In this document: positions 1 through 7,377 of the stretch, in pieces | Numbering within the stretch: the stretch's first letter is position 1 | Layout of the letters: each line of letters opens with the position of its first letter | Source: Jejubacter sp036620675 | Lineage (GTDB): Bacteria; Pseudomonadota; Gammaproteobacteria; Enterobacterales; Enterobacteriaceae | Length of the DNA stretch: 42,467 nucleotides | Strand: one strand, 5' to 3' | Assembly: GCA_036620675.1 (NCBI GenBank) | Contig: JAZHEE010000035.1 | Notes under the pieces: model-generated | Seen by the model: the letters and a program-made list of their open reading frames with translations, nothing else | The model's database searches: none | What the model was told of the DNA's origin: nothing | Made by a program: the position numbers and the translations under genes

Positions 1-53
1 GTACTCGGCTACGAACCGAGCGGTCGAAGGTTCGAATCCTTCCGGATGCACCA
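1..53 (+). tRNA. tRNA-Arg (anticodon ACG), 3' part only
   Basis: The window opens inside a tRNA. The anticodon arm CTCGGCTACGAACCGAG, the T-arm GGTTCGAATCC and the acceptor end GGATGCACCA are all visible, with CCA encoded. This matches the E. coli argQ/argZ/argY/argV type that reads CGU codons. The 5' acceptor and D-arm lie outside the window. In E. coli this tRNA cluster also lies beside yqaB and gshA, so the position is syntenic. Confidence 0.96.
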
Positions 54-541
54 TATTGCATAATGCTGTCAGCGATGACGGCATTACTGAAGCGCGGCAG
101 CCGCCGCAGGCAAAAGGAAAGATAACGTCGCCACAGGCGACGGCCCGGCAGGGTGAGGCAAAGCCGGGTAATCTTTCCGTATGTGCTGCATCTCATGATA
201 TTCCGGTTTATATGGCGAAACGAATGCCGGCAAACCCGGGTATCCGTTGTCCCTGAAGCGGGATCTCCTCTCTTTTCTTCCCTTATCGTAAGTTGTCCGG
301 AACAGAGCCTGATAGCCCAGAATTTGCTCTGGAGAAAAATCTCTGCCAACGCCGCTATCATCCTTCACCAGGAACTTACCATGCACGAAGGGGTAAGCCC
401 GGAGCTATAACTGAACCGGGGGATTTTAGCGAGTTCACTTCGAACAGGGTTTCAGAAAATCCCCCGTTATTTTCTTAAGACTATTCCAGCCCTGTACTTT
501 ATTCTGTATGCAACTAAATGTTACAGAACAGGGATGTTCAT
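54..541. other. Gene-free stretch after the tRNA with nested inverted repeats
   Basis: No convincing gene is visible. A three-way fold is possible at 116-178: outer arms GGAAAGAT (116-123) and ATCTTTCC (171-178) enclose CGTCGCC-ACA-GGCGACG (126-142) and CCCGGC/GCCGGG (144-149, 163-168). Another inverted repeat, CGGGGGATTTT / AAAATCCCCCG, follows at 417-466. Short open frames here are overlapping, lack good ribosome binding sites and resemble nothing I know. Confidence 0.5.
417..472 (+). terminator. Possible terminator of the tRNA operon (11-bp stem, long loop)
   Basis: Perfect 11-bp arms at 417-427 and 456-466 are separated by a 28-nt loop and followed by TTATTTTC. The stem is strong, but the loop is long for an intrinsic terminator. 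It would end transcripts leaving the tRNA before the toxin gene. Confidence 0.45.
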
Positions 542-1609
542 ATGGGATTAAGCTTACCGGGCAACAGACTTATCTATCTTCTTCGGGACGATCTGGCGCC
601 AGAGTCCTTTGAACGAATACTTGACCCGCAGGCGGCATGGCGACATGCCGAACAGAACTACGCCTATGATGATAGGTGGAATCAGCGCTATATTGTGAAT
701 ATCGACCTGAAATCCGTGCACCCCTTTGCAGGCACGCTACCCCGGCAGGGTGAACAGGCGAAATCGCAGCTCAGAACGATGATCGAACGTGGTGATGTGG
801 TGTGTCTGAACGAGATCTCCGTATTACCCGCCGAGCTGTTCTACATTAATAACAACGGCGCGCTAATTTGTCGCGATGAAAGTGTTTTTCGGTTTGATGG
901 CGCGAAAAAGATCGTTGCAGCATTTAATCTTGCGGTGAAAAAGCGTGATTACTCTCATTCTGGAGGAAAGCCCAGTTCAACATCGTCAAGATTGCTCAAA
1001 ACAGGCAGGAGCTATCCGGTATTCAGTGAAAGAAACGATGATGCGCTGATTAGCGAAATCGCTTCCATAAGCCGTGGTAATCGCAAAGTACCTGTCGCTG
1101 ATGCCGTGCCTGAATCGCCCGGAATGGTGAATAATATCGCTCAGACGTCAGCGTCGACGGAATCGGTAGAGAATGAAGCTGTGGTCACTGCCCAATTAGA
1201 GGTTAACGGTAGGACATTCACAGATACGAACCAAACCGCCAGGCCCGCCGAAAGAACGGATGCCGATAAGCCGACTCTGGTACAGGATAGGGTTCTCGCT
1301 AAAGAGCAGAAATTGAGGGCGAAGGGCAAAACGGGTAATCTGCCACTGCCGAATAGTAATATGGCAAATGCCCATGCTGAGATAGGCGTAATACAGCAGG
1401 CTCATGATGCGGGCGTGGCAAAAGGAGAGGATTTAAATATTACCGTGACAGGGAGGGATGTCTGTGATTATTGCCGGTCTGATATTGCTCCTGCGGCTAA
1501 AGCTGCGGGAGCAAAATCTGTCACAGTTTATGCGGTGGATGAAACCACTCAATTGCCCAAAAAGTATTACTGGGACGAGAGTATGAAAAAATTAACAGAG
1601 GTTAAATAA
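542..1609 (+). CDS. Predicted polymorphic-toxin protein with C-terminal cytidine-deaminase fold
   Basis: 355 aa when started at ATG 542, which has AGGG eight bases upstream; an in-frame ATG at 518 lacks a ribosome binding site. The C-terminal 80-90 residues carry the zinc-deaminase signature His278-Ala-Glu280 followed by Cys308-x-x-Cys311, with the usual alternating strand/helix pattern. This is expected of bacterial toxin deaminases that modify nucleic acid or free nucleotides. Residues 1-130 form a conserved-looking domain I do not recognise. Residues about 135-265 are a polar, low-complexity linker. No signal peptide, PAAR, Rhs, VgrG or two-partner secretion motif is visible, so the export route is unknown. 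The gene is AT-richer than its neighbours and sits between tRNA-Arg and yqaB, suggesting acquisition. The immunity gene starts one base after its stop codon. The toxin role is inferred from domain and context. Confidence 0.72.
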   Translation: MGLSLPGNRLIYLLRDDLAPESFERILDPQAAWRHAEQNYAYDDRWNQRYIVNIDLKSVHPFAGTLPRQGEQAKSQLRTMIERGDVVCLNEISVLPAELFYINNNGALICRDESVFRFDGAKKIVAAFNLAVKKRDYSHSGGKPSSTSSRLLKTGRSYPVFSERNDDALISEIASISRGNRKVPVADAVPESPGMVNNIAQTSASTESVENEAVVTAQLEVNGRTFTDTNQTARPAERTDADKPTLVQDRVLAKEQKLRAKGKTGNLPLPNSNMANAHAEIGVIQQAHDAGVAKGEDLNITVTGRDVCDYCRSDIAPAAKAAGAKSVTVYAVDETTQLPKKYYWDESMKKLTEVK

Positions 1610-1610
1610 A

Positions 1611-2030
1611 ATGATTAAATGGATACTCGGTGGGTTTTATCTCAGCCATGGGCAGCATACGCAGTTGCTGGTAATAGAAAATCCACAGGCCGATGACCTG
1701 AAAAATCATCTGGAAGAATTAAGAACCCATAACGGTAAGTTAATTCTAAAAAATAATCTCGAAGATGAATTACGGCCTTACAAGATGACGCTTTACTCAG
1801 ATAATCATGATTCCAGTGTGCAGACTTACATGGTTCTGCTGGCGACCGATCTGGAGGATGGCGATATTGATATTAGGACCTTCAATGATAAATCAGGCGC
1901 TAATACATTTATTCCCATGCTGGGTGAGCCTTTTGCCGCTACCTCTACAACGCGGGATTTTTCTTTAGTCATTCGGGCATTTAGCGAGTTCTTAGCCACG
2001 GGAGATGTCAGTACTGAGTTACTGGAATAA
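1611..2030 (+). CDS. Predicted immunity protein for the deaminase toxin
   Basis: 139-aa acidic cytoplasmic protein without signal peptide or membrane segment. Its ATG lies one base after the toxin stop codon, so translation is almost certainly coupled. I do not recognise the family with confidence; size, acidity and position are those of an immunity protein (Imm1-like proteins often accompany deaminase toxins, but that link is only a suggestion). Base composition is clearly AT-richer than yqaB downstream and similar to the toxin gene, supporting joint transfer. The likely job is binding and blocking the deaminase to protect the producer. Confidence 0.62.
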   Translation: MIKWILGGFYLSHGQHTQLLVIENPQADDLKNHLEELRTHNGKLILKNNLEDELRPYKMTLYSDNHDSSVQTYMVLLATDLEDGDIDIRTFNDKSGANTFIPMLGEPFAATSTTRDFSLVIRAFSEFLATGDVSTELLE

Positions 2031-2121
2031 CGCTGAAAAGGCGATTGGCGTAAATCACCTGCTTTACCGGTAGATGTCAGGCGCTGCTCTGGAAGGCGAT
2101 GTTTCCGTATTGACGCTGAAT

Positions 2122-2146
2122 GGCGAGACCCCGACTCGCCTTTTCT
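2122..2146 (+). terminator. Terminator after the toxin/immunity cassette
   Basis: GGCGAG-N7-CTCGCC (2122-2140) followed by TTTTCT. It separates the cassette from yqaB, so the two genes form their own transcription unit. Confidence 0.7.
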
Positions 2147-2309
2147 CCATAGTCCTACTGACAAGAACGCCTGCTCTTTCCAGCCGTATGTCGACTGTTT
2201 GTCGTGTCTGAACTTTCATCACATCCGTTATTATTCCACCTGCAATTAGCGACATCCCCGGTCGTTTACGATAAAGTAACCGCCTGTCATTTTTCGGTGC
2301 GGGGGCAAG

Positions 2310-2876
2310 ATGTACGATCGCTATGAAGGGCTGATTTTCGACATGGATGGTACCATCCTGGATTCCGAACCCACGCACCGTCTGGCATGGCGGGAGGTAC
2401 TGAAGGGTTACGGAATGCGTTTTGACGAGCAGTCCGTTGTGAGCCTGAATGGCGCGCCAGCCTGGCAGATAGCCCGACATATTATTGCGATGAACCATGC
2501 CGAACTCGACCCTCACCGCCTGGCGGCTGAAAAGACGGCGCTGGTTAGCCGGATGTTGCCGGAAGCGGTGCGCCCGCTGCCGCTGGTTGAGGTGGTGAAA
2601 GCGTGGTATGGGCGTCGACCAATGGCGGTCGGCACCGGTAGCGAAAGCAGCCTTGCGGAAATGCTGCTAACCCGGCTGGGTCTGCGGCAGTACTTTGTGG
2701 CGGTGGTCGCGGTCGATCACGTCAGCCGTCCGAAACCCGCGCCCGATACCTTTCTGCGCTGTGCCTCCCTGATGGGAGTTCCGCCAGAGAAGTGCGTGGT
2801 CTTCGAAGACGCCGATTTCGGGCTTCAGGCCGCTGGCGCTGCGGGAATGGATGCGGTGGATGTTCGTCTGCAGTGA
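2310..2876 (+). CDS. yqaB: Fructose-1-phosphate/6-phosphogluconate phosphatase YqaB
   Basis: 188 aa, the same length as E. coli YqaB. HAD-superfamily hydrolase: motif I FDMDGT (residues 10-15) carries the nucleophile Asp, GTGSES is the motif II region, the Lys of RPKPAPDTF is motif III, and FEDADFG is motif IV. Family members dephosphorylate sugar phosphates in the cytoplasm. The stop codon overlaps the GTG start of yqaA, indicating coupled translation, and both genes precede gshA as in E. coli. Confidence 0.93.
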   Translation: MYDRYEGLIFDMDGTILDSEPTHRLAWREVLKGYGMRFDEQSVVSLNGAPAWQIARHIIAMNHAELDPHRLAAEKTALVSRMLPEAVRPLPLVEVVKAWYGRRPMAVGTGSESSLAEMLLTRLGLRQYFVAVVAVDHVSRPKPAPDTFLRCASLMGVPPEKCVVFEDADFGLQAAGAAGMDAVDVRLQ

Positions 2877-3301
2877 GTGACGCGCTGGCGCTGTTTTCGC
2901 TATTTAGCGGCAGCTTTCTGAGCGCCACGCTGCTGTCCGGTAATTCAGAAGCGCTGCTGGTGGCGCTGCTGCTGGCGGAAAAAAGTTCGCCTTTGATGCT
3001 GGTGGCAGTTGCGACCCTTGGCAATAGTCTGGGGGGAGCAACAAATCTTATTTTAGGGCGGCTGTTTCCCTTGAGGACGCAGTCGCGCTGGCGGGAGCGC
3101 GCGCTGGGCTGGCTTCAGCGCTTTGGGCCGGCGGCGCTGCTCCTGAGTTGGGCTCCGGTAGTCGGGGATTTGCTCTGTCTGCTGGCGGGATGGTTGCGTC
3201 TGGCCTGGGGGCCGGCGCTCTTTTTTTTATGTCTCGGCAAGGCGTTACGCTACGCGTTAGTGGCAGCGATCACCCTGCAGGGGATAAACTGGTGGCACTA
3301 A
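2873..3301 (+). CDS. yqaA: Inner-membrane protein YqaA (DedA/SNARE-associated type)
   Basis: 142 aa from the GTG at 2873, which overlaps the yqaB stop and gives the same length as the E. coli protein. Four or so hydrophobic segments are visible. The family signature GNSLGG-x-TN-x-x-LGR and the conserved SW-x-P-VVGD-LLCLLAGW segment are intact. The molecular role is not established; DedA-like proteins are implicated in lipid carrier movement. Start chosen by length, overlap and alignment to the remembered E. coli sequence. Confidence 0.88.
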   Translation: MSDALALFSLFSGSFLSATLLSGNSEALLVALLLAEKSSPLMLVAVATLGNSLGGATNLILGRLFPLRTQSRWRERALGWLQRFGPAALLLSWAPVVGDLLCLLAGWLRLAWGPALFFLCLGKALRYALVAAITLQGINWWH

Positions 3302-3410
3302 TTGGTTGTTTGAGTGAGGCCCGGTGACGCTTCGACACAGGCGGCGCACCGAATCGTCAACCAGTACAATTATGCTTAATAAAAATGTTTTCTACAGGCG
3401 GGAGGTCGAT

Positions 3411-4970
3411 TTGATCCCGGACGTATCACAGGCGCTGGCCTGGCTGGAGTCCCATCCACAGGCGCTGCGCGGCATTAACCGCGGTCTGGAGCGCGAAACG
3501 CTGCGCGTGACGCCAGACGGCCATCTGGCAACCACCGGACACCCGGAACACCTTGGCGCGGCGCTAACGCATAAGTGGATTACGACGGATTTCGCGGAAG
3601 CCCTCCTGGAGTTCATCACCCCGGTCGATGGCGACATCGATCATATGCTGACCTTTATGCGCGACGTGCATCGCTACGTGGCGCGTAACATCGGCGATGA
3701 GCGTATGTGGCCGTTCAGCATGCCCTGTTTTATCGATAACGGTCAGGATATCGAACTGGCGCAGTTTGGCAGCTCGAATATTGGTCGAATGAAAACGCTG
3801 TACCGTGAAGGGCTGAAGAATCGCTATGGCGCGCTGATGCAGACCATTTCCGGCGTGCACTATAATTTTTCTCTGCCGCTGGCCTTCTGGCAGGCCCGGG
3901 ACGGGGTGAAAGATGCACAGAGCGGCAAGGCGGCGATTTCGGCGGGCTATTTCCGGCTGATTCGCAACTACTACCGTTTTGGCTGGGTGATTCCGTTCCT
4001 GTTCGGCGCATCGCCGGCTATCTGCTCGTCGTTTCTGCAGGGCAAGCCGCAGACGCTGCCTTTTGAGCAGACCGACAGCGGAATGTTCTATCTGCCGTAC
4101 GGCACCTCTCTGCGTTTGAGCGATCTGGGCTATACCAACAAGTCTCAGAGCAGCCTGGGAATCACCTTTAACAATCTCGACAGCTATGTCGCCAGCCTGA
4201 AACAGGCCATCAGGACGCCTTCTGATGAGTTCGCCCGTATCGGTCTGGAAAAAGACGGCAAGCTGCTACAGCTCAATACTAATGTGCTGCAGATTGAAAA
4301 CGAACTCTATGCGCCGATCCGCCCCAAGCGAGTTACTCGCAGCGGGGAATCGCCCTCTAACGCGCTGCTGCGCGGCGGGGTTGAGTATATTGAAGTCCGC
4401 TCTCTGGATATAAATCCCTTCTCGCCGATTGGCGTTGACGAGCAGCAGGTGCGTTTCCTGGATCTGTTTATGGTCTGGTGCGCGCTGGCGGATGCGCCGG
4501 AGATGAGCAGTGCCGAACTGCAGTGTACCCGGGTTAACTGGAACCGGGTGATTCTGGAAGGGCGCCGCCCGGGGCTGACGCTGGGTATTGGCTGCGAAAC
4601 CGCGCAGTTCCCGCTGGAGCAGGTCGGGAAGAATCTGTTCCGTGACCTGCGGCGGGTGGCGGAAACGCTGGATGCCGTCGATGGTGGCGATGCGTACCGT
4701 GCGGTGTGCGATCGCCTGGCGGCCTGCTTTGAAGATCCGTCGTTGACCTTCTCGGCCCGCACCCTGGATCTGATGCTGGAGCAGGGAATTGGCGGCGCCG
4801 GTCGCGCGCTGGCCGAGCAATATCGTACTATGCTGATTCAGGAACCCTTGTCGGTTCTGAGCGAAAAAGAGTTCGAGCAGGAACGCGATGCGTCCTGGCG
4901 TCGTCAGCGGGAAATTGAGGCGGCGGACAATGAGCCGTTTGCAAGCTGGCTGGCTCGTCAGGAAGGTTAG
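3411..4970 (+). CDS. gshA: Glutamate-cysteine ligase GshA
   Basis: 519 aa from TTG 3411, preceded by GGGAGG six bases upstream. The family in E. coli (518 aa) also starts with TTG, and the open frame before it (from 3324) does not match. Catalyses ATP-dependent joining of L-glutamate and L-cysteine, the first and rate-limiting step of glutathione synthesis, in the cytoplasm. Matches include the N-terminal GLERETLRV segment, the NYYRFGWVIP block, RPKRV-TRSGESPS and RSLDINPFSPIGVDE. It follows yqaBA by 109 bases and probably has its own promoter. Confidence 0.97.
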   Translation: MIPDVSQALAWLESHPQALRGINRGLERETLRVTPDGHLATTGHPEHLGAALTHKWITTDFAEALLEFITPVDGDIDHMLTFMRDVHRYVARNIGDERMWPFSMPCFIDNGQDIELAQFGSSNIGRMKTLYREGLKNRYGALMQTISGVHYNFSLPLAFWQARDGVKDAQSGKAAISAGYFRLIRNYYRFGWVIPFLFGASPAICSSFLQGKPQTLPFEQTDSGMFYLPYGTSLRLSDLGYTNKSQSSLGITFNNLDSYVASLKQAIRTPSDEFARIGLEKDGKLLQLNTNVLQIENELYAPIRPKRVTRSGESPSNALLRGGVEYIEVRSLDINPFSPIGVDEQQVRFLDLFMVWCALADAPEMSSAELQCTRVNWNRVILEGRRPGLTLGIGCETAQFPLEQVGKNLFRDLRRVAETLDAVDGGDAYRAVCDRLAACFEDPSLTFSARTLDLMLEQGIGGAGRALAEQYRTMLIQEPLSVLSEKEFEQERDASWRRQREIEAADNEPFASWLARQEG

Positions 4971-4975
4971 AAAAG

Positions 4976-5048
4976 AAAAAGGCCACATCATTGTGGCCAA
5001 ACTTTCATCTCTGATGACAGGGATGATGATAACAAATGCGCGTCTTTC
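4976..5048 (-). ncRNA. micA: MicA small regulatory RNA
   Basis: On the reverse strand between gshA and luxS, exactly where E. coli micA lies. The 5' end GAAAGACGCGCATTTGTTAT and the following ATCATCATCCCTG match the conserved seed region that pairs with ompA mRNA through Hfq. The 3' end is the terminator GGCCACA-atga-TGTGGCC plus five U. About 73 nt. The middle region differs slightly from E. coli, as expected outside the seed. MicA represses ompA and other outer-membrane genes during envelope stress. Confidence 0.93.
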
Positions 5049-5083
5049 ATATAGTCAGACTTGAGCCCAAGCGAATAGTTCAG
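5049..5083 (-). promoter_or_regulatory. Sigma-E promoter of micA
   Basis: Reverse strand: -35 element TGAACT (core GAACT at 5077-5081), then 17 bases, then -10 element TCTGA at 5055-5059, seven bases before the first base of micA. This fits the sigma-E consensus GGAACTT-N16/17-TCTGA. Confidence 0.85.
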
Positions 5084-5120
5084 TTAATTTAAAAAAAAAT
5101 CACTAATCGGAGGTGACCAG

Positions 5121-5636
5121 ATGCCGTTGTTGGATAGCTTCACAGTCGACCACACCCGTATGGGGGCGCCGGCGGTGCGCGTAGCCAAGACTATGAATAC
5201 ACCGCATGGCGATACCATCACCGTGTTTGACCTGCGCTTTTGCGTGCCTAATAAGGAAGTGATGCCGGAAAAAGGGATCCATACCCTGGAGCACCTGTTC
5301 GCCGGCTTTATGCGTAATCATCTGAACGGCAATGGGGTGGAGATTATCGATATCTCCCCGATGGGCTGCCGTACCGGCTTTTACATGAGCCTGATTGGCA
5401 CACCGGATGAGCAGCGGGTGGCCGATGCCTGGAAAGCGGCTATGGCCGATGTTCTGAAAGTGAAGGAACAGAATCAGATTCCGGAGCTCAACGTTTATCA
5501 GTGCGGCACTTACCAGATGCACTCGCTGGACGAAGCCCAGGAGATAGCGCGCCATATTCTCGATCGCGATGTTCAGGTCAACAGTAACGATGAACTGGCG
5601 CTGCCGAAAGAGAAACTGCAGGAGCTGCATATCTAG
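5121..5636 (+). CDS. luxS: S-ribosylhomocysteine lyase LuxS
   Basis: 171 aa, full family length. Cleaves S-ribosylhomocysteine to homocysteine and DPD, the precursor of autoinducer-2, as part of the activated-methyl cycle. Metal ligands His54 and His58 of the HTLEH motif are present, as is the cysteine of YQCGTYQMH. A strong ribosome binding site GGAGGTG precedes the ATG. It lies downstream of micA and divergent from it, the conserved enteric arrangement. Confidence 0.98.
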   Translation: MPLLDSFTVDHTRMGAPAVRVAKTMNTPHGDTITVFDLRFCVPNKEVMPEKGIHTLEHLFAGFMRNHLNGNGVEIIDISPMGCRTGFYMSLIGTPDEQRVADAWKAAMADVLKVKEQNQIPELNVYQCGTYQMHSLDEAQEIARHILDRDVQVNSNDELALPKEKLQELHI

Positions 5637-5660
5637 CGCGAAGCTAACGCTGTTGTAACA

Positions 5661-5686
5661 AAACAAAGGGAGCCTTTAAGGCTCCC
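5661..5686 (-). terminator. Terminator hairpin facing emrB
   Basis: GGGAGCC-N5-GGCTCCC (5668-5686). Read on the reverse strand it is followed by TTTGTTTTG, giving a usable U-tract for the emrRAB transcript. The same stem recurs at 5791-5809. Confidence 0.7.
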
Positions 5687-5790
5687 AGAGACCGATGACA
5701 AACCCGGGGCCGAACGCGTTCGGTCATAATCACCAGAAAAATAGACAAGGAAAATCAATTTATTGATTTTCGGCCGCTTAACCACAAAGA

Positions 5791-5814
5791 GGGAGCCATA
5801 AAGGCTCCCTTTTT
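5791..5814 (+). terminator. Terminator hairpin facing luxS
   Basis: GGGAGCC-ataaa-GGCTCCC followed by TTTTT: a standard intrinsic terminator for luxS on the forward strand. Its stem is identical to the hairpin at 5668-5686. Confidence 0.8.
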
Positions 5815-5822
5815 CGTGACGG

Positions 5823-7361
5823 TTAGTGGGCGCCGCCGCTGTCGCCGCTGGCGCTGAATGGCGGTCGGGCGAACCACACCAGCCCCAGCAGCAGCATAAA
5901 GATGCCGGCGGAGGCCCAGAAGATCTCATTGGCGGACATAATCAGCCCCTGATTGGTTATCTGTTGGGCTATCCAGCCTGAAGCCTGCTGATGGCTCATC
6001 CCCATGCCCTGCAACTGGTCATACATCGCCTGGGCATTCGGATTATAGGGCGTTACCGATTCCGTTAGCTGGGCGTGGTGCATCGATTCGCGATTGGTCC
6101 ACATCGTGGTGGTGATTGATGTCCCAATCGAACCTGCCAGGGTACGGGTAAAGTTGGACAGACTCGAAGCCGCGGCCAGACGCTCCGGTGGCAGGCCGGA
6201 AAGGGTAATGGTCGTCAACGGCATAAAGAAGCAGGCCACCGCGAAGCCCTGAATAAACTGGGGCCAGGCTGAAGCGCCGAAGTCCATTCCCGGCTCAAAA
6301 GTCCATGCGCGCCAGTAGAAGCAGACCGCATACATAATAAAGCTGAAGGTTACCAGTCGACGCATATCGAGCTTATGGGCGAAGCGCCCAATCAGAGGCG
6401 ACAGAATAACCGGAATAATGCCGACCGGCGCCGAGGCCAGCCCGGCCCAGGTAGCGGTATAGCCATAGACTTCCTGCAGCAGCTGTGGCAGCAGAACGAT
6501 ACTGCCGAAGTAGAGCATATAGGCAAGACTGATACACAGGCAGCCGATGGTGAAGTTGCGGCTCTTGAATAGCGACAGATCGACAATGGGGTTCTTGTCG
6601 GTCAACTCCCAGACAATCAGGAAACTGAGCGCCACTACCGCGACGATGGTCAGCACGATAATCTCTGTGGAGTTAAACCAGTCCAGCTCTTTACCGCGAT
6701 CCAGCATCACCTGCAGGCTGCCGATGCCAACTACCAGCAGGCCCAAACCGATACTGTCGATAGGACGGCGTTCGGTTTTAGTTTCCCGGCCGCGCAGGGT
6801 CTGGAGCGTCATTAGCACCACGACAATCCCGATGGGGACGTTAATAAAGAAGATCCAGCCCCAGTGGTAGTTATCGCTGATCCAGCCGCCGAGAATCGGG
6901 CCGCAGATTGGCGCCACGATAACGGTCATCGACCATAGCGCCAGCGCGACGTTACGCTTCGCGGGCGGATAGTTGCTGAGCAGCAGGCTCTGAGATAGTG
7001 GAATCAGCGGCCCGGCCACCACCCCCTGAATGACGCGGAACAGGATCAGCATCTCCAGGCTGTTGGACACGCCGCAGGCCCAGGAGGCCACGGCGAAAGC
7101 GGTGGTCGACCAGAGGAACAGCTTCACCTCGCCCACTCGCTTTGCCAGCCAGCCGGTCAGCGGAATCGAGATAGCATTCGCTACCCCGAAGGAGGTGATA
7201 ACCCAGGTGCCCTGGCTCAGCGACGAGCCAAGGTTGCCGGCGATGGTCGGGATGGCGACGTTCGCGATGGTGGAGTCCAGCACCTGCATGAAGGTCGCCA
7301 GCGCCAGCGCGATGGTCATCAGGGCCAGCGGCGCTCCCTCCAGCGGTTTCTGTTGTTGCAT
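5823..7361 (-). CDS. emrB: Multidrug efflux MFS transporter permease EmrB
   Basis: 512 aa, identical in length to E. coli EmrB. DHA2-type major facilitator with 14 predicted membrane segments. Conserved features include DSTIANVAIPTIAGNL near the N-terminus (motif D1 region), GPILGGWI (motif C) and the interdomain ERRPID segment. It pumps hydrophobic uncouplers and antibiotics such as nalidixic acid through EmrA and TolC using the proton gradient. A GGAGG site precedes the ATG and emrA ends 16 bases upstream. Confidence 0.97.
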   Translation of the reverse strand: MQQQKPLEGAPLALMTIALALATFMQVLDSTIANVAIPTIAGNLGSSLSQGTWVITSFGVANAISIPLTGWLAKRVGEVKLFLWSTTAFAVASWACGVSNSLEMLILFRVIQGVVAGPLIPLSQSLLLSNYPPAKRNVALALWSMTVIVAPICGPILGGWISDNYHWGWIFFINVPIGIVVVLMTLQTLRGRETKTERRPIDSIGLGLLVVGIGSLQVMLDRGKELDWFNSTEIIVLTIVAVVALSFLIVWELTDKNPIVDLSLFKSRNFTIGCLCISLAYMLYFGSIVLLPQLLQEVYGYTATWAGLASAPVGIIPVILSPLIGRFAHKLDMRRLVTFSFIMYAVCFYWRAWTFEPGMDFGASAWPQFIQGFAVACFFMPLTTITLSGLPPERLAAASSLSNFTRTLAGSIGTSITTTMWTNRESMHHAQLTESVTPYNPNAQAMYDQLQGMGMSHQQASGWIAQQITNQGLIMSANEIFWASAGIFMLLLGLVWFARPPFSASGDSGGAH

Positions 7362-7377
7362 GGCTGCCTCCGCCGCG

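Noticed and set aside
84..386. Reverse-strand 100-codon frame after the tRNA
   Set aside because: No ribosome binding site and no familiar motif; it crosses the nested inverted repeats and overlaps several other frames.
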